Source of the DNA: a virus
IMG/VR virus record: IMGVR_UViG_3300008954_000022
Location: 31,673 to 95,672 of that record
Direction: 5' to 3' (one strand)
DNA length: 64,000 nt
Part shown: in pieces, positions 17,314 through 25,471 of the stretch
How positions within the stretch are numbered: position 1 is the first letter of the stretch
Layout: the number at the start of each line of letters is the position of its first letter
Position numbers and translations under genes: made by a program
The notes under the pieces: model-generated
The model's input: the letters and a program-made list of their open reading frames with translations, nothing else
What the model was told of the DNA's origin: nothing
Database searches by the model: none

Positions 17314-17790
17314 ATGCCTACTCACAAGCAAATAACAGTTGAGTCCACACCCACTGAGAGGTTTATGGGACGCTCGGCCAGTAATGACCTGGGCACAGCC
17401 TATCCTGCTTCTCCCATGGTTCTGGGTGATATGACCGATGACGAGAGGCGTCAGTGGTTTCAAGACAATGTTCTGGACGCCGTTATCAATGACGGCGGTC
17501 ACACATTCGGAGAGATTGATACATCCTACACTAATGCTCCCGATCTAGCCGATGTTGAGACAGGCGGAGGTGGGCTGCCCGGAAGCGCACATGTGCCCAA
17601 CCCAGTATCTCCTGGGCCTGGAAGCCACAATCCCGCTGATATTGCTGATCCCCCCGACGGTTGGGGGCTCAAGCCTTCAGACACGTGGGGTTCAGGCGTT
17701 GGCTCTCAACTCCAGCCTAAGGCATCTTCTGAGAAGATCTCCGGACAAACCCTGGGGGCGTATATTCTGGGTAAGTCCTCGGCTGAGTAA
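17314..17790 (+). CDS. Low-complexity head-module protein, unknown
   Basis: A 158-residue protein of mostly disordered composition (Gly, Pro, Ser, Asp) with a short ordered stretch DDERRQWFQDNVLDAVI at ~43-59 and a C-terminal GQTLGAYILGKSS. No Cys, no membrane helix. ATG 17314 follows AAGGAGATCAAGAG, a good ribosome site. It belongs to a run of three extended, low-complexity proteins between protease and scaffold genes. The C-terminal L-G-K motif could be an interaction tail. Function unknown; probable virion or scaffold accessory by context. Confidence 0.5.
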   Translation: MPTHKQITVESTPTERFMGRSASNDLGTAYPASPMVLGDMTDDERRQWFQDNVLDAVINDGGHTFGEIDTSYTNAPDLADVETGGGGLPGSAHVPNPVSPGPGSHNPADIADPPDGWGLKPSDTWGSGVGSQLQPKASSEKISGQTLGAYILGKSSAE

Positions 17791-17795
17791 TACTA

Positions 17796-18395
17796 ATGGC
17801 GCAGGAACCAGCCGGTGGACAGATGAACCACGGCACGGTGGTCTTTGAGGGCCCTGCGCCAACAGCCGCATCAACAAATGTTGAGGGTGCTGGTCTAGCA
17901 AAGTCAAATAAGGATCGACTAGGCAAGGGGTTTCCCAACTCCCCTATGTTGGGCGCTGCGCCAAGCTACACCCCGGACGTAGTAAGGGGACTCCATCACA
18001 AGCTAATTACTAATAGTGTAGATGATAAATCCCGAACAGACGCCGCAGGCTACTGGGGATTTTCAGCACCTGAGTCTGATGAGGTTAACCCCTCCAGTAC
18101 TGACATGGTATTTCCTGCCCCAGATGTTAGCGCTGTTGAGGTATCGGGCCCGGACGCTACTCCTCTGGCTAGCCCGTATATTCCCAATCTCCTTCCGCCC
18201 GCTCTAGGCGATGCTAATGACAATCCGGATGGGGAAGCGACTAAAAGCTTTGCAGAATCAAAGACTTCCAGGCCGCCGTTCTCAGGACCGGGGCTTGCGT
18301 CTCCGGATGAGGATGGAATCCTCGGCCGAAATCCGAGCGCTACTTCAGCAGAGATACAGAGCCGACCCTGGCGCACAAAGCCAAGTGACAGCTAA
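17796..18395 (+). CDS. Pro/Ser/Gly-rich disordered protein, unknown
   Basis: A 199-residue protein with almost no predicted regular structure: repeated Pro-Ser-Asp-Gly phrases and few hydrophobic stretches. The start ATG at 17796 is reached through TAATACTAATGGC, and almost the same sequence recurs at its own 3' junction (18393-18406). No ribosome site is visible, so translation may be coupled to the upstream stop, 5 nt away. Context places it in the head operon between protease and scaffold. Function unknown; the high coding regularity and lack of stops support it being expressed. Confidence 0.5.
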   Translation: MAQEPAGGQMNHGTVVFEGPAPTAASTNVEGAGLAKSNKDRLGKGFPNSPMLGAAPSYTPDVVRGLHHKLITNSVDDKSRTDAAGYWGFSAPESDEVNPSSTDMVFPAPDVSAVEVSGPDATPLASPYIPNLLPPALGDANDNPDGEATKSFAESKTSRPPFSGPGLASPDEDGILGRNPSATSAEIQSRPWRTKPSDS

Positions 18396-18412
18396 ATACT
18401 AATGGCTGATCC

Positions 18413-18961
18413 ATGAGAGAATCTATTGGAGCTCTTAATCAGCATGATGCGAATACAGACTCGGGGTACGGCAGATCCAGCGATCGACTATTCAAACCGA
18501 GGCAGACTGGAAGTCACTTCCCCTATAAGACACCTGATGCGTACGAAGATGACGACGATCTAGACCTGGGTGACTCAGAGGAAGTAATTAGCAAGAAGCA
18601 TAGACCCTACAATGCCAGCGACCCGCTGGCATTCAAAGGAACAACTCCATTTTACTTCGCCGCCGGAAATACCAAACTTTCAGATTGTTTCGAAAGACCG
18701 GATGATGTTCTTCGTGAGGTGGAGAGTACAGGGAAATCAATGTCACCCAAACATAAATCTCCCGGTGTAGGGCGAGGGGCTCACCCATACATGACTGTGG
18801 GCTCAGCCAAGAGAACTGGAACGACCCGAGGTTGGGCCTCTCCTCCACCGCCTGTTAAAACTGATCGTGGCCTTGAAGAGCTCGAGACCAGTGAGGAGCA
18901 GAATCCTCTAGACTGGGTCTTTGATGATCCTCATGAGTCCTGGATCTGGGACGCGAAGTAA
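18413..18961 (+). CDS. Low-complexity head-module protein, unknown
   Basis: A 182-residue hydrophilic protein with an acidic tract EDDDDLDLGDSEE near residues 45-57, and later Pro-rich phrases (WASPPPPV) and a Trp-containing end (WVFDDPHESWIWDAK). One Cys, no membrane helix. The ATG at 18413 is used here because an earlier ATG at 18402, in the expected place after the junction repeat, is followed by a stop after four codons. A one-base change would join the two. Function unknown. It shares with the two preceding genes a composition suggesting an extended virion or scaffold-associated protein. Confidence 0.5.
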   Translation: MRESIGALNQHDANTDSGYGRSSDRLFKPRQTGSHFPYKTPDAYEDDDDLDLGDSEEVISKKHRPYNASDPLAFKGTTPFYFAAGNTKLSDCFERPDDVLREVESTGKSMSPKHKSPGVGRGAHPYMTVGSAKRTGTTRGWASPPPPVKTDRGLEELETSEEQNPLDWVFDDPHESWIWDAK

Positions 18962-18965
18962 GAAA

Positions 18966-19208
18966 GTGTCGAAGCCAGTAAATGTCTCAGTTCGCCTCGG
19001 AGGAAAGATTCGAACATCTGAGCAGTTGATAAGACTATTCATAAGGAAGTGCAAGCGAGAAAGAATAGTACAGGAATACAGGGAATCTCTGGTATACGAG
19101 ACAAAAGGTCAGAAGCGCCGCCGAAAGAAGGCGCAGGGCAAAGCTCGGCGCAAGAGAGAAGAGGACAGCAACAAGAGTGATTCTACGAAAGATAAATTGA
19201 GGCGCTGA
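18966..19208 (+). CDS. rpsU: Ribosomal protein bS21 homologue
   Basis: An 80-residue protein with the bS21 layout: an N-terminal beta strand (VNVSVRLGG), a helix (SEQLIRLFIRKCKRERIVQE), then a long, very basic helix (RRRKKAQGKARRKREE). Host bS21 is ~60-70 residues and binds the small subunit near the anti-Shine-Dalgarno region; phage copies are known in aquatic phages and are thought to exchange with the host protein and influence initiation. The GTG at 18966 follows the previous stop by 4 nt; an in-frame ATG at 18921 would overlap the upstream gene by 41 nt and add a segment absent from the family. Its place inside the head operon implies late expression. Confidence 0.72.
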   Translation: MSKPVNVSVRLGGKIRTSEQLIRLFIRKCKRERIVQEYRESLVYETKGQKRRRKKAQGKARRKREEDSNKSDSTKDKLRR

Positions 19209-19211
19209 ATC

Positions 19212-19219
19212 ATATTTAG
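19212..19219 (+). promoter_or_regulatory. Candidate late promoter box ATATTTAG before the scaffold gene
   Basis: An exact match to the recurrent box, 28 nt before the scaffold ATG at 19248 in a short intergenic gap. A 10-bp palindrome CACACGTGTG follows at 19226-19235 and could be part of the leader. Confidence 0.5.
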
Positions 19220-19247
19220 ACACAACACACGTGTGAGAGAGAGGATT

Positions 19248-21017
19248 ATGAGTCAAAATCTTTATGACGACGCGATCGCCGAAGCACTCAGACTTGCCGA
19301 TATGGCTGAGGAGAATGCTCGGAACAAGATCATTGATGCAGTAACTCCTAGAATTAGGAGCCTCATTGAGCGTCAACTCCTGGGAGAGGACGATGGTCTG
19401 GATCCCTTGGACGACGAGCTCGAGGACGATGCCCCCGCAGGTGATGAAATACCTGGCGAGGGAGGACCTGAGGTTCTCGATCTAGACGCTGCATCTGATG
19501 ATTTAGCCGTCCCCGAAGCTCCGTCTGATGACCTCGGCATGCCGCCGGCGTCGCTAGAGCCGATGGGAGCACCTGTTGATCTAGCACTTCCAGGGGATGA
19601 TGATGCTGATGCAGCATCGGTCTCTGTAACACCTGACGGTGAAGTGGAGGTATCAGTAGGCGACATCAGTATTGAGGTCGACACTTCATCGGATGAGGGG
19701 GGCTTTGAGGATGAGGACGACCTCCTTCTCGGCCAAGAGGTCGCCGAGGCCCTGGCTCGTATGGTCTCACAAAGTACAACAGGACGACAGCGACTCCAGA
19801 AGAGAATTAAACTTCTTGAGTCTAGAATCAAAGTTTTAAGAAAAGCCCTGCCAATTGCCAAGAGGGCAGGTTCGACAAATAGACAGCGTCAACGAATAGC
19901 CCAGATTTTTGAATCCCTGGCACGTGAGGCAGTCATTTTGCGACGGCAGGTAATACTTACAGAGCAGGATACAGGAGGAACACTCCTAGAAAAAGCTCGC
20001 ATCAATTCTGTGATTAAGGAGATGAAGCAAATGTCAAGGCGTAGAAACAGGAACATCTTCGATTTTCTCTTCGAACAAGAAGAGGACCTCGAACTCGCAC
20101 CCGAGGAGGGGGAAGCCGTTGAAGGCGAAGAGGCACCGTTAGAGGAGCCAGATATCGACGCAGCGGAAGACGCCCTACTCGATCTAGGTGACGCACTCGG
20201 CCTTGAGGTCGAAGTACTGCCCCCAGAGGGCGAAGAGGGTGAAGAGGGTGAAGAGGCTCCTGAAGATGAGCTCGATCTCGAAGAAACCTATGAAATCGAT
20301 GAGGCAATGCTTCGTCGGGAGCTTCGTAGAATTCGTAAGCTTAATGAGAACGATCCAGTCGACGGCTCCGGAGACTCCTCGTTTGGCGGCGGTGACGCCG
20401 AAGACGAGCCCTTCGTAGAGGTAGATGAGGACGACCTTCTCAATGCCCTGGCCGACGAGCTTGGAGATGCTCCAGTTCCTGACGCCGGCGGTGGACAGCC
20501 TCCCGGACACGACGCGATGCCAGAGTCTTATAGAAGGAGACGCGCACGCGTGCGAAGGATGCGTGAGGCAGCACGACGACGTGCCAGCGCTCGAGGACGA
20601 CGACCAGTCGCCCGACGTAGCACCGGTGGAAGACGTAGTGCCGCTGGTGGTCGACAGATCGCCGAGTATCGCAAGGTGGTGAGTGCACTCAAGGGGCAAC
20701 TTACCGAAATGAATCTTTTCAATGCGAAGCTGCTTTATGCAAACAAGCTAATCCAGAATCGCAATCTAACAGCTAAGCAGCAAAGAGCAATAGTCGAGGC
20801 CCTGGATAATGCCAAGACGCTCCGCGAGGCAAAGCTTCTTTACAAGAGCTTGACTTCTTCGCTCAAGAAGGTCTCCAGGAAGAACCTTCAAGAGGGACGT
20901 AGCTCAAGATCGCTCGGATCATCCTCCAGATCAACCCGGTCGGCTTCGCCGTCCAACAGTGGGAATGAGGTGGATCGATGGGCAGTCCTCGCCGGTATTG
21001 ACAACGGTGGGAACTAA
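19248..21017 (+). CDS. 22: Prohead core scaffolding protein (T4 gp22-like)
   Basis: A 589-residue protein immediately before the major capsid gene. It is dominated by very acidic low-complexity regions (residues ~45-170 and ~275-360), broken by basic coiled helices (~175-270) and an Arg-rich patch near 430-465 (RRRASARGRR). The C-terminal ~475-545 segment (LTEMNLFNAKLLYANKLI and TLREAKLLYKSL) is the part characteristic of myovirus scaffold proteins. T4 gp22 is 269 residues, so this one is about double, by acidic insertions. Many (L/I)-x-E sites would allow destruction by the gp21 protease. ATG 19248 is chosen over GTG 19233 because GAGAGAGG precedes it. Confidence 0.75.
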   Translation: MSQNLYDDAIAEALRLADMAEENARNKIIDAVTPRIRSLIERQLLGEDDGLDPLDDELEDDAPAGDEIPGEGGPEVLDLDAASDDLAVPEAPSDDLGMPPASLEPMGAPVDLALPGDDDADAASVSVTPDGEVEVSVGDISIEVDTSSDEGGFEDEDDLLLGQEVAEALARMVSQSTTGRQRLQKRIKLLESRIKVLRKALPIAKRAGSTNRQRQRIAQIFESLAREAVILRRQVILTEQDTGGTLLEKARINSVIKEMKQMSRRRNRNIFDFLFEQEEDLELAPEEGEAVEGEEAPLEEPDIDAAEDALLDLGDALGLEVEVLPPEGEEGEEGEEAPEDELDLEETYEIDEAMLRRELRRIRKLNENDPVDGSGDSSFGGGDAEDEPFVEVDEDDLLNALADELGDAPVPDAGGGQPPGHDAMPESYRRRRARVRRMREAARRRASARGRRPVARRSTGGRRSAAGGRQIAEYRKVVSALKGQLTEMNLFNAKLLYANKLIQNRNLTAKQQRAIVEALDNAKTLREAKLLYKSLTSSLKKVSRKNLQEGRSSRSLGSSSRSTRSASPSNSGNEVDRWAVLAGIDNGGN

Positions 21018-21053
21018 TCGAACTACTGAAATAGGACTTTTAAGGAGAAACAA

Positions 21054-22943
21054 ATGTCCAAGAATTTTACACTTGATCAACTAACAGAGGGCATCCGGCA
21101 GCGGCACCTCGGTTCTCAGAACCGTCGTCTCGTTGAGAAGTGGGCCCGCACCGGCCTCCTCCGTGGCCTTGAGGGTGTTCATCGAGAGAACATGTCCAGA
21201 ATGCTTGAAAACCAGGCTGGCCAGCTACTCCGTGAGCGTTCCACCCTGTCCACAGGAGCCAGCGCCCTAACCAACGCAAATGACATTGCGGGATTCACCA
21301 ACGTGGCATTCCCAATCGTCCGCCGCGTGTTCGGCGGCCTGGTAGCCAATGAGCTGGTTTCTATCCAGCCCATGAGCCTACCTTCCGGCCTGCTGTTCTA
21401 CCTCGACTACCAGTATGGCTCTGATGGCGGCGCTGATGCCTCCTCAACAGAGGCAGTCTACAGTCAGGGAGACTCCATCTATAACAGCCCAACCGGCAAG
21501 GGCGTACGCTCCGGTTCACTAGGAACCGGCGGCCAGTACGACCTCGCAGGCAGTGGCTTCTCGCGCGTACACAGCAATACAGACCTGGATGCTGATATTT
21601 TCCTCGCTTCCGGTTCGTATGTGGGTGCTGCTTCAGCCGGCGGAAACTGGTCTGATGGTGGCAAGCTTCACGCGACGGGATCTGATGGCAAGCTTCTCCA
21701 GTTCGATCCACAGATCGCTGCGCTGATTGAGGATGACCCCAATCGAGCGAACACTGGACAGTTCCAGGCAGTTGTCCTCAATCTGGGTAACGCCTGCTTC
21801 TCCAATGCGGACCTCACCCTGGTGAAGGACATTGCGCTTCACTTCGGTGCTGCATCACCCAGCTCTGCATCCGGTCTTCCCAAGACGGTTCAGGGCGGTG
21901 TCGGTATCGTCAATGTGCGACGCCTCAACCAGATTGGAACGTGGACGAACAACGTGTTCACTGCTGATCCTCTCGTTAATCGGGCATCCACCGGTGCAGC
22001 TCTGATGGCTGTTATCTCCGGATCGATGCTTGATGATGCAGATCGTCAGAAGCTTGAGGTCTCCGTCGTTCTGGATTCCGCATTGAACGCCTCGAACGGT
22101 GAGACCCTTGTGGTTCCCGCCTTTGAGTCGGACTTCGGTGCAACACCAACTCCGGCAATCCCAGAGATCGATATCAAGATCGAGTCGATCGCTGTGACAG
22201 CGGTAACCAGAAAGCTGCGTGCCAAGTGGTCACCAGAACTCGCTCAGGACCTGAACGCCTACCACAGCCTCGACGCTGAGGTGGAGCTAACCCAGATCCT
22301 CTCCGAGCAGATCGCCCTAGAGTTGGACCGAGAGATTCTCAACGACCTGCTCACCCAGGCGAATGGTGCAAACCTCTACTGGAGTCGTGCACCTGGTAAG
22401 TTCGTCAACAAGGAGTCTGGCGCTGAGATCAATCAGAGCTCCAGTCTCGCTCCTGGACCCTCCTTCACGGGAACCGTCCGCGAGTGGTATGAGACTCTCA
22501 TTGAGACCGTCATTGACGTGGCAAACACCATTCATCGCAAGACGCTGCGTGGTTCTGCTAACTTCGTCGTGGTCGGTCCCGATGTGGCGACTATCCTTGA
22601 GGCATCGGTCTTCTATCGTCCGTCCTACACCCTAGACGGTGAGGGACAGGTCAGTGGTCCGATCTCCCTGGGAGCCGAGAAGGTCGGTACCCTGAGCAAT
22701 CGTTTCACGGTCTACAAGGACCCCTACTTCCCACGCAACAAGATTCTTGTTGGTTACAAGGGTGGTAGCTACCTTGAGACGGGATACGTCTACGCTCCGT
22801 ACGTGCCGCTTATCGTCACCCCGACGATCTTCGCACCCGAGGACTTCACTCCTCGCAAGGGCGTGATGACCCGTTACGGCAAGAAGATGGTTCGTTCCGA
22901 TTTCTACGGAACAGTGACACTCATGGATATGAACGTCATCTAG
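21054..22943 (+). CDS. 23: Major capsid protein precursor (T4 gp23-like)
   Basis: A 629-residue capsid protein (T4 gp23 is 521) of HK97 fold. The N-terminal propeptide has the T4-like sequence NRRLVEKWARTGLL and a likely cleavage site L59-R60-E61 before RSTLSTG. The mature part begins with the conserved AFPIVRRVFGGLVANELV, and the C-terminus has APYVPLIVTPTIFAPEDFTPRKG, a hallmark of this family. An extra ~100 residues of Gly/Ser-rich sequence at ~120-230 fit an inserted surface domain. The ribosome site TAAGGAGAAACAA is the strongest type in the window. A terminator follows. High expression is expected. Confidence 0.93.
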   Translation: MSKNFTLDQLTEGIRQRHLGSQNRRLVEKWARTGLLRGLEGVHRENMSRMLENQAGQLLRERSTLSTGASALTNANDIAGFTNVAFPIVRRVFGGLVANELVSIQPMSLPSGLLFYLDYQYGSDGGADASSTEAVYSQGDSIYNSPTGKGVRSGSLGTGGQYDLAGSGFSRVHSNTDLDADIFLASGSYVGAASAGGNWSDGGKLHATGSDGKLLQFDPQIAALIEDDPNRANTGQFQAVVLNLGNACFSNADLTLVKDIALHFGAASPSSASGLPKTVQGGVGIVNVRRLNQIGTWTNNVFTADPLVNRASTGAALMAVISGSMLDDADRQKLEVSVVLDSALNASNGETLVVPAFESDFGATPTPAIPEIDIKIESIAVTAVTRKLRAKWSPELAQDLNAYHSLDAEVELTQILSEQIALELDREILNDLLTQANGANLYWSRAPGKFVNKESGAEINQSSSLAPGPSFTGTVREWYETLIETVIDVANTIHRKTLRGSANFVVVGPDVATILEASVFYRPSYTLDGEGQVSGPISLGAEKVGTLSNRFTVYKDPYFPRNKILVGYKGGSYLETGYVYAPYVPLIVTPTIFAPEDFTPRKGVMTRYGKKMVRSDFYGTVTLMDMNVI

Positions 22944-22975
22944 ACCAAGTCCAGTTGATCCTCGGATCATGATCA

Positions 22976-23010
22976 GGGGCGCTTCCTTTGGAAGCGTCCC
23001 TTTTCTTTTT
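22976..23010 (+). terminator. Rho-independent terminator after the major capsid gene
   Basis: GGGGCGCTTCC (22976-22986), a TTT loop, and GGAAGCGTCCC (22990-23000) form an 11-bp stem with one G-U pair, followed by TTTTCTTTTT. This is a textbook intrinsic terminator 33 nt after the capsid stop. Confidence 0.92.
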
Positions 23011-23023
23011 CCCTCCGAGGGCG

Positions 23024-23031
23024 ATAGTTAT
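23024..23031 (+). promoter_or_regulatory. ATAGTTAT motif after the capsid terminator
   Basis: ATAGTTAT occurs just downstream of the terminator and 5 nt before the ATG at 23037. The same octamer precedes the genes at 34539 and 63241, again without a late box, so it may be a second promoter element. Confidence 0.2.
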
Positions 23032-23036
23032 GTGGT

Positions 23037-23288
23037 ATGGATAAGTGTGACTCCAAGAAAGGCCGCGCATCACTCAAGAAGCTGAGAGAGCTCACTAGCT
23101 CCCTCAACGATAGAGATAGCCAGCTAAAGAAGAACGCGAAAACCCTCTGGGTTGTTATAGAGTCACTCAGGGAAGTCCGAAATTTACTTTCCGACGAGAG
23201 CCCCGATATTCCGTGTGTTGTTGAACGTATTGAGTCAGTTCTAGGGTTAGTTGAAACACACGGATGTAAGAGGGTTTGTGATGAGTGA
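23037..23288 (+). CDS. Small coiled-coil protein, unknown
   Basis: An 83-residue, mostly helical protein (SLKKLRELTSSLNDRDSQLK and VVERIESVLGLVET) with four Cys, two of them near the C-terminus (GCKRVCDE). It is the first gene after the capsid terminator, with little leader, and overlaps the following membrane-anchored coiled-coil gene by 8 nt. The pair may form a small operon or complex. No named family recognised. Confidence 0.45.
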   Translation: MDKCDSKKGRASLKKLRELTSSLNDRDSQLKKNAKTLWVVIESLREVRNLLSDESPDIPCVVERIESVLGLVETHGCKRVCDE

Positions 23289-23610
23289 TGATACGCAGAA
23301 TGGCTGGAATGAGTATTCGAGATTGGTGCTTAAGGAACTGGAGTCACTGGCAGAGAATATATCTGCTCTAAACAAGGAAATACAGGAGCTCAAGCAAGAG
23401 ATTGCCCAGATGAGAGCCAAGGAAGATCGCGTCGAAGATCTCAAAGCATGGAAAGAGAAGGTCGATGAGGTTGCATCGCCGACACAGCTCAAGGAGCTGA
23501 TGGACGAGGTACAATCTCTCAAGATATTCAAGACAAAGGCAATCACAGTGTTTGCAGTCATACAGTTTGGTATGGCGGCATCAATGTGGCTGCTTAAAAT
23601 AGTCTCTTAA
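23281..23610 (+). CDS. Coiled-coil protein with C-terminal membrane anchor
   Basis: A 109-residue protein: an N-terminal NGWNEYSRLVLKELESL segment, a coiled coil (residues ~20-70), then one hydrophobic helix near residues 86-108 (AITVFAVIQFGMAASMWLL) before a short tail. Small proteins of this plan, with W-N-E-(W/Y)-S near the start and a terminal membrane helix, are widespread in tailed phages. Their function is not established; holin-like or membrane-tethering roles have been considered. The ATG at 23281 overlaps the preceding stop (GTGATGAGTGATG). No lysis gene is adjacent, since the amidase lies at 60506. Confidence 0.6.
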   Translation: MSDDTQNGWNEYSRLVLKELESLAENISALNKEIQELKQEIAQMRAKEDRVEDLKAWKEKVDEVASPTQLKELMDEVQSLKIFKTKAITVFAVIQFGMAASMWLLKIVS

Positions 23611-23625
23611 GAGAGAGGAGAGAAA

Positions 23626-23868
23626 ATGCCCGCAAAGAGTTTAACACCAAAGAAGGCTGCCAAGACAAAGTCAACCCCGACTAAAAAGGCCGTCAAGACC
23701 ACTTCCGCATCGGAGGTGAAGGCACTACGCACAGAGGTTAATGATCTCAAAGCACGCCTAGATTCACTAACTCACGTGTTACACACAGAATTTAGAACCC
23801 AGATGCGACATGGCACTCGACATGTTGCTAAGCGTCTGGCCCAAGAGGGGCTGGTCGACAACGACTAG
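23626..23868 (+). CDS. Small protein with Lys/Ala-rich tail and coiled coil, possible DNA-binding
   Basis: An 80-residue protein. Residues 1-28 are a Lys/Ala/Thr/Pro-rich, histone-H1-like tail (TPKKAAKTKSTPTKKAVK); residues 30-60 form a short coiled coil (VKALRTEVNDLKARLDSL); the end is basic then acidic. GAGAGGAGAGAAA gives a strong ribosome site for ATG 23626. Lys/Ala tails of this kind bind nucleic acid non-specifically, so DNA condensation or charge neutralisation in the head is conceivable. No specific family is recognised. Confidence 0.5.
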   Translation: MPAKSLTPKKAAKTKSTPTKKAVKTTSASEVKALRTEVNDLKARLDSLTHVLHTEFRTQMRHGTRHVAKRLAQEGLVDND

Positions 23869-23883
23869 CGCGATAACCTTAAC

Positions 23884-23938
23884 ATCAGATATTTTGAGGC
23901 TAAAATCAATTGAAGAGGCTTTACCTCTTGTGTCTGAT
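23884..23938 (+). other. Nested stem-loop in a leader region
   Basis: ATCAGA (23884-23889) can pair with TCTGAT (23933-23938), enclosing a compact hairpin AAGAGG (23913-23918), CTTTA loop, CCTCTT (23924-23929). It occupies most of the 84-nt gap before ATG 23953. No T-run follows, so it is more likely a leader structure than a terminator. Confidence 0.35.
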
Positions 23939-23952
23939 AGGATTTTAAGAAA

Positions 23953-24150
23953 ATGTCAACATTCGAAAACGATCAGGTAGCTGCTCTTAATACGCTTATT
24001 GCTGTCGCACAAAGGGCCCAATCCCGCGGCGTGCTTTCGCTCGATGAGGCAGCTGCTACCCTTGCTGCAATTCGTGTCTTTGTTCCTGCTGAGGCGCCTG
24101 CTGATGGCGCCGCCGCGGATGAGACCCAAGATAATTCTTCCGAAGAGTAG
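23953..24150 (+). CDS. Small acidic protein, unknown
   Basis: A 65-residue protein: an N-terminal helical half (DQVAALNTLIAVAQRAQSRG and LDEAAATLAAIRVF) resembling a small helix-turn-helix bundle, then an acidic Ala/Asp-rich tail (ADGAAADETQDNSSEE). The ATG at 23953 follows TTTAAGAAA, a weak ribosome site, beyond a stem-loop. The next 137 nt carry no gene, only a late box. Function unknown; expression is likely from the clean coding stretch. Confidence 0.45.
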   Translation: MSTFENDQVAALNTLIAVAQRAQSRGVLSLDEAAATLAAIRVFVPAEAPADGAAADETQDNSSEE

Positions 24151-24245
24151 CAAGCTCTAGGGTTATCCCAACCATCGCCAGGCGGAGTGTCACTAAATTA
24201 CATGGCACTTTTTTCTTAGGCCTCTGACGTCACCCTCTGACTCAC

Positions 24246-24253
24246 ATATTTAG
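24246..24253 (+). promoter_or_regulatory. Candidate late promoter box ATATTTAG before the neck genes
   Basis: An exact box in a 137-nt gene-free gap, 34 nt before the ATG at 24288. A TTTTTTCTTAGGCC stretch upstream (24208-24221) is T-rich but has no convincing stem. Confidence 0.5.
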
Positions 24254-24287
24254 TGATGTTAGATGAAGGACTACGTCGGAGACTTAC

Positions 24288-25460
24288 ATGGCAACATTTG
24301 CAGATACACTGAATCCAACGCCCTTTGGGCTCTTTGATTCTGACGGTAATTTTCAGCTTGAGGCTGACGCTATGGTGACCTTTGTAAAGAGGAAGCTGGG
24401 TGATGATATTCTCAGCGTCGAGCTGACCAAGAAGCAGGTGTGGGCGTGCTTTGAGGAGTCGTTCTGTGAGTACGGCTCAATAATCAATCAGTATCAAGCT
24501 CGTTCCCAGCTGGCAAATCTCCTCGGCGCGCCTACAGGATCGTTCCTATCAGGCACGGAACAGAAGTTTCCCAGGGAAAATCTGGAGTTTATGCTCCGCC
24601 GCGGCGAGCCGTATGCCATGGAGGCCGGTCTCGGAGGCTCCTACAATACGATATCAGGTAGTATCTCTCTGGAGAAGAATAGGCAGGACTACGATATCTA
24701 CACAGAGCTCAAGGATGAGGATGGTAATCTAATCACAGCTAATGCTGCCAACAGTCCACAGACTAAGATGAAGATAATGGAGGTGTTCCACTTCTCTCCT
24801 CATGCAGCTTACAGGTTCTTTGACACATCATCAGCTATCAACTATCTCAACAATGAATTCTCATTTGAGTCGTTCACTCCGGAGACTGTTTTCTACGTCC
24901 TTCCGGTCTTTGAGGATGTGCTGAGGGGAGGGATGTTAAGCATGTCGTCCAAGGTGCGTCGTTCGAACTATTCCTACAAGATCGTGGGAACCAAGATACG
25001 TCTCTTTCCAATGCCCACGTCCTCTGATCCAAAGAAGCTGTGGATTCGTATTGCGTTCTCACCAGATCCCCTGCACCCAGGTTACACAGATGATACGATA
25101 TATGGAGTCAGCAATCTCTCCAATGTTCCCTTTGGTGATCTGCTGTACGCTAGGGTCAATAGCATTGGGAGACAGTGGGTTAGACAGTACACACTCGCAC
25201 TCTGCAAGGAGCTTCTCGGTTTAGTGAGGTCTAAGTTCTCCAGCATTCCTATCCCTGGCTCCGATCTAACACTCAATGGCACAGACCTGGTAACACAGGG
25301 CAGGGAGGAGCAGGAGAATCTCAAGACAAAATTATCTGAGATGCTCACAGAGCTGACGTATGACAAGATGCTGGAATCGGAGGCCTCGGCCGCCGAGAAC
25401 CTGCAGAGAATTCTTAGACAGATACCCATACCCAATGGTAAAGCCATCATAATGGGCTAA
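24288..25460 (+). CDS. 13: Neck protein (T4 gp13-like head completion protein)
   Basis: A 390-residue protein at the place of T4 gene 13, the first gene after the capsid block and before the gp14-like gene. The pattern SVELTKKQVWACFEESFCEY and INQYQARSQLANLLG at residues 40-85 is typical of gp13-like neck proteins of aquatic T4-like phages; T4 gp13 is 309 residues. It would seal the portal after packaging and dock the tail. The C-terminal third (LCKELLGLVRSKFSS onward) is helical. Family assignment rests on order and general pattern, not on a catalytic signature. Confidence 0.62.
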   Translation: MATFADTLNPTPFGLFDSDGNFQLEADAMVTFVKRKLGDDILSVELTKKQVWACFEESFCEYGSIINQYQARSQLANLLGAPTGSFLSGTEQKFPRENLEFMLRRGEPYAMEAGLGGSYNTISGSISLEKNRQDYDIYTELKDEDGNLITANAANSPQTKMKIMEVFHFSPHAAYRFFDTSSAINYLNNEFSFESFTPETVFYVLPVFEDVLRGGMLSMSSKVRRSNYSYKIVGTKIRLFPMPTSSDPKKLWIRIAFSPDPLHPGYTDDTIYGVSNLSNVPFGDLLYARVNSIGRQWVRQYTLALCKELLGLVRSKFSSIPIPGSDLTLNGTDLVTQGREEQENLKTKLSEMLTELTYDKMLESEASAAENLQRILRQIPIPNGKAIIMG

Positions 25461-25471
25461 GGAGCACTTAG

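Noticed and set aside
24205-24225. TTTTTTCTTAGGCC as a terminator before the neck genes
   Set aside because: There is a T-run, but no convincing GC-rich stem directly upstream of it.
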